Assembly: GCA_037501455.1 (NCBI GenBank)
Contig: CM074864.1
Span: 28,762,001 to 28,826,000, forward strand
Reading direction: 5' to 3'
Source: Lantana camara
Taxonomy: Eukaryota > Streptophyta > Magnoliopsida > Lamiales > Verbenaceae
DNA: 64,000 nucleotides
Shown here piece after piece: positions 35,701-44,300 of this stretch. A program made the position numbers and the translations under genes. How positions within the stretch are numbered: position 1 is the first letter of the stretch; the number at the start of each line of letters is the position of its first letter. The notes below the pieces were generated by a model, which saw nothing but the letters and a program-made list of their open reading frames with translations, was not told the origin of the DNA and searched no databases.

Positions 35701-36359
35701 CTCGAATTTTCGTTACGAGTTCAGCGGAGTTGACGGAACTCGAATCCGAGTTCCCGAGCTCAAGATATTAAATTCGGAACCAAGGATACGCTAAGTGATC
35801 ATTAGCTCCCATTTTGGTTCCTCAATTAAAATTAAATTCGTTAACCTAACAAATGAATTCAAAAACATAAATTGAGCATAAAATCATGTTCATAACACAT
35901 ATATGTACGTCATATTACAAAATCGTGGCATTTCGATATCATTTCATAAGAGAACGAAGCACAAAATAAACGAACAACCTCAATCATACACTTCATGCAT
36001 AATTTTAAAATTCCATGCAAAATATAACTCCCATGCATAAATCAAATAAATAATTAAGTTCTAATATTACATAAATTAAATTGTCACGTAATTAATTAGC
36101 TTAAACATGATTAACATATAATTATTATAATCATTAAATTAATAATAGTAATTAAACATATATATATATATATATATTTATATATAATACGAAATACATA
36201 TATATATTAGAATTTATAATATATTAAAATAAAATATAATATAATAATATAATAACAATTTATAATAAAATTAAATATAAACACGTAAAAACAATTAATT
36301 CGCGCAAATTCGTAAACACATACGCCCTACCTTTACGTCCGAAAAGTCGGGGCGTTACA
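32732..36359 (-). repeat. Gypsy-B 5' LTR (3628 bp)
   Basis: Near-identical to 25380-29034; the length difference is mostly in two TA tracts (near 34339 and 36160). It carries the same hairpins: 33179-33195, 33591-33613, 34627-34760 and 35735-35754. Confidence 0.94.
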
Positions 36360-36364
36360 TAATA

Positions 36365-37791
36365 TGATCATACCATATACTAAAGCAATTCATAACATTT
36401 CAAAGCATATACTAAACAATTAAATCATAATTCACTACTAACAAACATATCATAGAAACTATATAATAAATGCATAAAATGAAATCTATATGTCTTAGGG
36501 AAGACCCTAAGACCCAACCTAAACATAATATAAACATACCATAACATAAAATATAAACTAAACTAAAACATAACATAAAAACCTAACATAAAATAAAACA
36601 ACATCTAACCTGGCAAGGGGGGGAAGCCTCACGGCAAGAGGGGGAGGAGGAAGGAGAGAAAGGGTGTCTTTAACACAACATTGAGCAAGGAAAATGAATG
36701 GCATGAGGGCTCTATTTATAGTTGTTGGGAAGCCCCTCACATTGGAAATAAAGTTAAGGTAAGGGTATGAGAGCAAAACTTGATGGCTTATCTTGGAAGC
36801 TTTAGGAATCTTGAAGCTACAATGGGACTGCTGGGGGTTATATCGGTCTTTTCACTGCCAAAACTCGAGGATAAGTGGCTGGAAGTTAGCTCATTCCGTT
36901 GGCACAAAAATTAGCTTCGAAACGCATATTCCTACATCGAATTCGGATTTACCGTTTAAAAGATACATTCATTTTAGTGAATAAAAGTTTTGAGCCCGAA
37001 ACTTAACACGAGTGAAAAATGACTTTCGAGAATGATTTTCAAGTCCGGATTGTTTCTAAAATTCAAGAAATAAATTGAGAAGCATTTTGAATCCAATATC
37101 GACTATAAAACGTTTTATCGATAGAAAGTTGAAAACGTAGAATGAATAGTGAATTCTTACGTACATACGTACGCTTCAAAATTTCGAGCTGGGGTTTGAA
37201 TCAAGGGCTGTAAAACATCTCAAAAATCTTGAAATAACTCAAGTAGTGAAAATCCGAAGAGAAAACATTTTCCGAATGAAAACCGTTCGTAGTAGAAATA
37301 ATGAACTAGGGTTTTTTGTAAACATTTTCAATAAACGAAGTTCGGAATAGATTTTCAAGTCAAGAATGATTCAATAGACTCATATCGACTCAAGGATCGA
37401 TTTGACTTTAAACTTGGGTAGGAAAAGATATCAGAATCAAAAGCTCATTTTTAGGTGAATAGTAACTTTTGTCGGTAAGTTCCCAAAATGCCATTATGGT
37501 TCAAGAAAGGTTTCCGGAGCTTGGCAAACAAGTTCAAGGGATAGGAAAACATGTGATATGAACCTCTAGGGTTCCATTGAAGTATTGGGTAAAATAGGCT
37601 TGGGAAATGAATAGTAAACTGTATCGAAGGTCAAGAATTCCCCCTTAAAACATATCAGATCACATATGAGCACAAAATTCATGTAAGCATGCTATGCATG
37701 AAGGTTTATAAAGTTGGATCACGGTCTATAAGCTCTTTACCAATGCCCTTAGCCTATCGTTTTCTTCCAGGGCCTGTTTTGGGCTATTACA
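36365..37791 (-). repeat. Gypsy-A LTR-b, right part
   Basis: Completes LTR-b to ...GGGCTATTACA. Up to about 37680 its variants follow LTR-c. From about 37731 to the end they follow LTR-a, for example AGCTCTTTACC where LTR-c has AACGTTTTACC. Confidence 0.9.
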
Positions 37792-38187
37792 ATCACCCCT
37801 CCTTAAAAAGAATCTGTCTTCAGATTCTTCTGCAAACAGTTAGGGGTAATGTTTCTGTACCATGTTCCTTCCAAAGGACTTTTACCAAAGGAATCTTCTT
37901 ATTCCTTAACTACTGGAACTTTCTTTCCGACATCTTAGCAGACTTTAAGACATAAGTCAAATTCGGCTCTACCGGTATTTTCTCAGACTGCCCATCCATC
38001 TAAAGGTATGCTGCTGTACTAAGATTCAACTTAGTTCCCATTGGAGTTTGAATTTCCTTCCTTCTTTGTCAATTTCGTAAGCGATGCGGCTGCCTTCACA
38101 AAATCTTTCTGAATTTTCTATAGTAACTCACTAATCTGAGAAAACTTTGTACCTTGGTGAGGTTCTTCGGTGGCTTCCATTCGTTGA
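37792..38187 (-). pseudogene. Gypsy-A integrase tail/chromodomain remnant, copy 2
   Basis: Duplicate of 7081-7557. The polypurine tract abuts LTR-b at 37792. Only broken traces of the polyprotein end are visible. Confidence 0.5.
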
Positions 38188-38609
38188 CTACTTCGACTTT
38201 GATGGAACTACTTTATCTCTAGTTTTGAGAATGATGTGTCCGAGAAGTGTAACTCTTTCTAGCCAAAACTCGCATTTGTTGAACTTGGCATATGGCTTGT
38301 GATCCAGCAAAGTGCTCAGCACAATTCGGATATGCTCGGCGTGCTCCTCTGGTGTCTTTAAGAACACCAAAATGTCGTACAATTGTTTCTCAACTCTTCC
38401 AAGATGACTTCCTTCTTGTAACAACCCAGATTAACATCGTACTTAAACAACCAATCCATTCCAAGGATAATTCCATATCTCATCATAGGTAACTCAATGA
38501 GATTTGATGGGTAGTAGCGATTACCAATGCATATAGGGCAACGTTTATATACTTGATCAGTAACGAGGCAAGTCCCCAAATGAGAACTTACTTCAATTTT
38601 ATATGACAA
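38188..38609 (-). pseudogene. Gypsy-A protease-RT fusion remnant, copy 2
   Basis: Same deletion join as copy 1: protease-type VSSHLGTCLVTDQVY and YGIILGMDWL lead into ILVFLKTPEEHAEHIRI and a longer RT trace (KFNKCEFWLERVTLLGHII). A one-base frame change near 38390 splits it into two frames. The catalytic palm is absent. Confidence 0.85.
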
Positions 38610-39844
38610 TTATTCAAGTGGAAATAGTAAATGCGCACATAAATTAGATGCAATGTATGAATGCATGGCACCAGGGTCATATAAGACCTTAACTGGCGTG
38701 TTAAGAATGTGCACAATACCTTCCACAACAGACGAAGGATCAACCTCCTTATTACCATCTATTGCATACGCTCTGCTTTTAACCATTGGTTTGCTCGTCG
38801 TACCCACCACCGCTTTACCCTTGTCTTGAACCCCAAATCTTTTAATCCTGGTAGGACAGTGTTCTCGTATATGCTCAGGGGAACCACACCAATAGCACTG
38901 ACCATTCTTCTTACGACAATTTTCCTCAGTATGTCCTTTACAACTATAGTAGTCACAAACAATCTCCTCTTGAGTGGGCTGAGGTGTTTCATACTGCTGT
39001 CGTGCCATTTGTTGTTGTTGCGGTGCTATCATTAGTTTCTTTCCGTTTCTCTGAAAGGAGGATCCGACAGGTCGCTTTGTTCCTTGAAAAGTCTTAGGGT
39101 TAGAAGGCTCTTGATGACTAACGGTCATCCGGATGTCCTTATGGGCTGTTTGACCTTCAATGCTTTGTCAACTGATCTAGTGTAGGTCTCGACATCCAAA
39201 GAAGCTAGTGCCCAACGGAGCTCAGGTTTCAGGCTATCAATGAACCTTTTAGTCTTGCGACGCTCATCACTCAAAATGTGGGGTGCATACTTGATCAGCC
39301 TAACAAACTTAGCTTCATACTCCATCACGTTCATGGATCCTTGGACCAAATTCATAAATTCAGCTTCTCTTACATCACGTGTTACCTGAGGAGTGTATTT
39401 CTGCTGAAACTCCTTCACAAACTCAATCCAGTTTCCATCAACGTTGTTCTCAATCCACATGTGCTGAGTACGCCTCCACCAGTGGAACGCCGCTCCATCC
39501 ATTTGAAATGCAGCATATTGAACTCGTTCACTATATTCAGGGTAGATATCCATAGCTTCGAAGATCTTTTCGAGACTAGTTAACCAATTCTCAGCCTTCA
39601 AGTCATTGGGTTCACCATAAAACTTAGGCGGGTTCATTCATAGAAACTTTTCTAATGTTTTCCCATTAGGAGAATTGCAAGCCCTCACGAATTGTCGCAA
39701 TACATCAGCTAAATCTGGGACTTCCTCCCTTCTAAAAGGTGGTGGTGTAACATCCCTTGGCGGTATAAGATCCCGTTGTGGCGTGACTTCTCTTTGGGGT
39801 GGCGGTGGTGGTACGCGATCACGTGGTGCTCTTCTCGGTGGCAT
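38610..39844 (-). pseudogene. Gypsy-A gag and protease start, copy 2
   Basis: Copy of 7969-9135. It has the same Pro/Arg-rich leader from 39844, the same in-frame stop at 39638-39640 and the same core (39125-39637). A one-base loss near 39150 shifts the frame, and 38610-39128 carries the nucleocapsid region (CYWCGSPEHIREHC) and protease motif LYDPGAMHSY. The Pro in D-P-G-A, where aspartic proteases have Ser or Thr, is shared with Gypsy-C. Shared lesions show the two internal regions are duplicates of an already defective element. Confidence 0.88.
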
Positions 39845-40810
39845 GATAATACTGAAGTTTCAAGGATTTAGACATGTGTATAATGCATGACAGTAAGGAT
39901 GATTCAAATAATTGGTAACCACATATTCACATTTCCATGTAGTCACATATAATCATGGGAATAACACATTCCCACAGCAAAATATCAACGATAATCCATT
40001 ATCACATTACCACATAGGCAAGAGCAACTTATAAGCATGAACAATATATCAACATTGATCCATTGCTCCATTATCCATTACCATTGAAAATTCATGAACA
40101 TGTATAACATATCAAGTATGATAACAATAAATGAAATGACATGATCCTATAATGGCCCTAATGGTATCTTGAAGCATCTCTAAGACTCATCCAATGACAG
40201 TTATGGAAAGCGGTAAACAGATATCCAATATAAAGCCGAATGTGTCATAAACGTGTAAGGTTTGGAAAAATTTTCTACATTTGGCCACATTTTTAAACAA
40301 AAATTAAAATGAGATGGACCCGATACCACCGAGTCGACTCCCATTCAGGCCTTACCATTCATCCAAACCAAGTGCAAAATACCTCTTGCGATTCCATGTC
40401 GTCTGAAATCCGTCATCCGTGGTGCCAAAATTCGGGGATCTTCTACCACAGTTGTAAATCCCCTTCGCCAAAAGAATCCTGCCCATGCCCTGCTAGATCA
40501 GCCTCATCATCATCAGATCCATCAATACCTCCATTAGACTGCTCTTAGTCCTGCCTCTGTTCTTTAATTGACGCCAAGTATAGAAGTGAGTACCTCCTCG
40601 GTGAGAAACAACCACAGTACGTGAAGCCTCGAACTGCTTGAAAAAGGCCTCATCTATCTGTTGCTGGTTAGGATCATAATGTAGCTGAACCGCCATGGCT
40701 ATACAGAAGATACCACGGACATGAATGCCAGAAGATAGAACCATGTAACTCCAAACAATCTTCCATGATGTGAGCAATCCAGGTCAAGTCTCTTCTTACT
40801 TAACCTGGCC
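39845..40810 (-). other. Gypsy-A untranslated leader, copy 2
   Basis: Duplicate of 9140-10099 with scattered substitutions; no gene seen. Confidence 0.6.
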
Positions 40811-40821
40811 CTCTGATACCA
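40811..40821 (-). other. Primer binding site, Gypsy-A copy 2
   Basis: On the minus strand TGGTATCAGAG, intact initiator tRNA-Met type, eight bases inside LTR-c. Confidence 0.88.
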
Positions 40822-40829
40822 CTTCAGGC

Positions 40830-41468
40830 TATGGCGCCCCCACTTTGCTGGTAGAGAGTAGTGCCCCAACCGCCGCACTGAAGCACCCCTCAAGTAATGG
40901 TGTAATCCATCATTCAAGAAATACCCCATTGAACGGCATGTCCATTAACGATTAACAATAATAATGTTTAATTATGTGGCTTATGCAACGAAAAATCAGA
41001 TTATTTTAAAACTTTTCAAAACATGTGCGTGATGGCATAAAAACAAGCAAGTACTGATCGTTAAGTAGAAGAGATTATTAACATTACTATATTAATTGAC
41101 CATTATCACGGGAGCATATGATAGCAATTGTAGCAGTATCCAAGTTGCAGATGGATTATTACAAAAGCATTAAAGCAAGGTATCAATGCAGCCATATAAC
41201 ATATGCAGGACACAAAATAGATTAATAAAGTAAAGTCTTGACTCAAACAAAATGAACACTCTAGAGCTTCAAGATACCTCTAGACTGGGGCTGCAAGACC
41301 TGAAACCATAAGGCCAGAAAACAGGTAGAGGTATTAGTCAAAGTGACTAAGTGAGGGATATCTTTAAAAGAAAGTACTTAAAGTAAATTTCACAAGGTAA
41401 AACCTTTAATGTAAAGCTTTAATGAAGAACTTAAGAATAAGTTGAAGTGATAAAACCCTCTGATGCAA
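40830..41468 (-). repeat. Gypsy-A LTR-c, left part
   Basis: Starts TATGGCGCCCCC, a mutated form of TGTAGCGCCCCC, and runs to the Gypsy-C insertion. The last five bases TGCAA are duplicated at 51483-51487. Confidence 0.9.
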
Positions 41469-44038
41469 TGTAACGCCCCAGCTTTCGGCATTTCAGGTAT
41501 GATCGACACGTGTGCGTTTGAGAGTAAGATTTTAATTTTTAATTGATCATTTCTCTAATTTTTCATTTCATGACATAATTTTATAAAATTATATTCTTGG
41601 TATTTTATTGAAAATCCATATCATATTATAATTATCGCATAAATTGAACGTGATTGCAATGTGAATTATTTTTCCCGAATGGGATTTAATTCTTTTATGG
41701 CCTTAATTGCTCATTTTCATGAATTTGGGGTTAAATTGCATCAGACTTGAATGATCCATTAACAGGGAAGTGGACTTCATTGCATGACTTATTAAGTGGA
41801 AGGATTTAATTGCAAAATTGGCCATCCCTTCCCCTTTCATAGCAGCATCACGTACCAACACATTTCTTTCTTCATACAAACATATCATATTTGCTCCATT
41901 TTCTTCCTTGCTCAACCAAGACTAACCCTAGCAAGATAAGAGGGAGATTTCATCATTCAAGCATCATAATTGTGGGTTTTGTGGACATTGAGGCATCATC
42001 ATCATCACTTCTTCATCCTAACTTCCATTTCTTGTATTTGAGGTATTTATGGAGATTGGATGATTTTCTTGAAAATATGTGATATATAGGGCTTTGTTAT
42101 ATGTTGATTGAATTGTGTATTTGTTGTTGGGATTATGTTTGTGATCATTAAGCTTAAGTTTGCTGCATATATCTTGAGTTTTATGGACTTGGAGCATGAG
42201 TGAGTATGTGGGTTTGGATTGATGGATTATTGATGATCTAACATGGGAAATGAGTGTTTGAATGAATTGTTATTGATTATATGTAAGCTAGTATGTTTAT
42301 TGCATCAAATATATGCATTACATCTTGGCTTGAAACCATTTTTGTGTTTGGTTGTTGTTCCTCCATTGCTGCTCTGTTTCTGTTCTTCATTCAGCTGCTC
42401 ACGTATTTTGGGAACGGCCCTTCCCAAACCCAGTTACAACTGGAACGACCGTTCCCATGATTCTGAGTCAGCAAGGCCAGCGAGACTGGGAATGGCCGTT
42501 CCCATTTTGGCCTTTAAGCCGGAAGGGCCGTTCCCAGCTAAAACGTTTTCCCTTTTTAAAAAACGCTGGCACGTTTCTGAAGGGCCATGGGAACGGCCCT
42601 TCCCATTTTTAAAGGGAAGCCGGAACGGCCGTTTCCAGACTCCAGAAAGTGTTCAAAATTCACTGCACAAAATTGCATTTTTAGCACCTTGATCCGACGG
42701 CTTCTTTGACCCCAAATTGCTATTATATGATTGTTTACATGTCGAAACGCGATATTTTCATGGTACATTGTATTTTTCCCGTCATCTCGTTGCATTTCCG
42801 CCGTTCGTCATATTTGGTACATTTTGAGTCGTGTTTCACGGACATTTGTCTTTCTTGCACAGACCAGCTTCCTGGTGATGAGGAGCAGGCCCCGTGAGCT
42901 GTTTCCTTGGTTGTTCTTGGGTCGTTCAGGTGAGGTTTAATGTTAGATACATAGGACCCATACAACCCTATGTGAAGTTTTAAGCCAAAACCTATCTATA
43001 TATTTATAGTTGTCAAATGAGATTGGTTTTCAAATGTTTTACCGATCTATTGAAGGGATTGATTGATTGATTGATTGTTTGGCGAGTATTGTATTGCACT
43101 GTGGGCCCGAGGGTAGTGACTCGAGCCAACCGGGAAAGCATGGGCTGACGGGTAATTCGAGAGCTATCCTCACCAATTGGGATGACCCCTGAACCCCCTA
43201 GGAGATTAGGGGAGGAAGGAGTTCCGGGCTTAGGGATTCATGTACCCTCTGCCCAGATTGATTGGATGGTGGGGCCTTGCAATCCCACCATCACCCGGAG
43301 GAAGAAGGCGTTATTGAACTTGCTAATTGTGAACAGTAATAAATTACTTGATCACCTAATCACCTAATAATTAATTGATTGATTGATTGTATACAGTCGG
43401 TGTAAGGTTGGAGAATTGCCCCACTCGCCGGGCCACAATTGATTGTATTGAATTGATTAAATTACAGTTGAATTAGTTGTAGCCTCGGGCGATAGAATCT
43501 CTTATTTTACTAAATCGTTGTTTTTCCAAAAATTATTACCCGAGATTATAACTTGCATGTATGTGCGCTTATATTTATTTATACCCCTCGCTCAGTCCGT
43601 GTTGGACTGACACCTCGACTTTTCAGTTGTTTTGCAGGGCGTGCTAGGCGGGAATTTAGAGTCTAGTTGTCTTTAAATTTGGGTCTAGCACACTTCATTC
43701 CCACATTTTGTTCATGTATAGCTACTTGGGATATCTTGTAGCATGCCTTGTTATTTAATTTTGGAGATGATATTATATTGATAGTGTAATTGTTGGTACC
43801 TATTAGTAAATAAATAAATATGGTACCTATACGTATCGAATGAATGTTATTGCTTCCGGCTTTATTTACTCTGAACTGATTGTTGGGTTGGTTTTTAATT
43901 GAGGGTACCCGCCTAGCCTTGTGTCGTTTTATTGTCTCCCGTAGGCTATGGCTTTGGTTCATGTATGGATTGTCCATTTCATATGTGGATTGGGGTTATA
44001 GTGCGGGGGATGTGGTGCCTAGCATTCCGGGTGCTACA
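41469..44038 (+). repeat. Gypsy-C 5' LTR (2570 bp)
   Basis: TGTAACGCCCCAGC...GGGTGCTACA. It contains six short palindromes at 42410-42636, a splice-bounded segment (42863-42929), the conserved box plus TATA (42975-43008), (TTGA)n tracts (about 43056-43077, 43373-43389), the GGAG-loop hairpin (43195-43212) and the CAGTCC hairpin (43593-43609). Confidence 0.94.
42410..42636 (+). repeat. Cluster of six GGGAACGGCCGTTCCC-type palindromes
   Basis: Copies at 42410-42425, 42442-42456, 42488-42503, 42521-42535, 42589-42604 and 42622-42636, each a perfect or near-perfect inverted repeat centred on GGCC. The 3' LTR has the same six at 49848-50074, some more perfect (for example 49926-49941). They lie upstream of the TATA-like box. 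Possible regulatory or structure-forming array. Confidence 0.9.
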
Positions 44039-44046
44039 TCCTACGG

Positions 44047-44062
44047 TGGTATCAAAGCCTGG
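44047..44062 (+). other. Primer binding site of Gypsy-C
   Basis: TGGTATCAAAGCCTGG, eight bases after the LTR; one base (A for G) differs from the usual TGGTATCAGAGC. Confidence 0.88.
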
Positions 44063-44300
44063 TTGCAAAACCGGGTCTCTAGTGTCGTGTCTTGTGAGTC
44101 TAGGTCGCGCGGCATAGGAACTAAATGTCAATTTGAGAGTCTTGCATCGTTATTTGATATAGTTGAACCTACTTGACTTCTTTGAATTTACTTGAATTTG
44201 GGGTGAATTGTTGAATTTTGGATTTATGTCCAATTTGTGAATTATTTGCACATATTTGCACCTACTAATTGAACATGCATAATAGTGAATTGATTTCAGG

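Larger units (their letters stand above)
25380..36359 (-). mobile_element. Gypsy-B: gypsy chromovirus with two near-identical long LTRs and a defective interior
   Basis: The LTRs are 25380-29034 (3') and 32732-36359 (5'). TAATA lies on both sides (25375-25379 and 36360-36364), and removing the element restores the uninterrupted sequence seen in LTR-c near 53335-53345. The interior is only 3.7 kb and carries deletions in gag and reverse transcriptase plus several frameshifts. By eye the LTRs differ at about 18 substitutions and two TA-tract lengths, so the insertion is young. Confidence 0.94.

Noticed and set aside
42410..42636. Spaced palindromes could suggest a CRISPR-like array
   Set aside because: The context is a plant LTR, unit spacing is irregular, and the array is duplicated in the other LTR.
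43057..43078. (TTGA)n tract as a regulatory repeat
   Set aside because: A simple tetranucleotide repeat with different lengths in the two LTRs; no reason to infer function.
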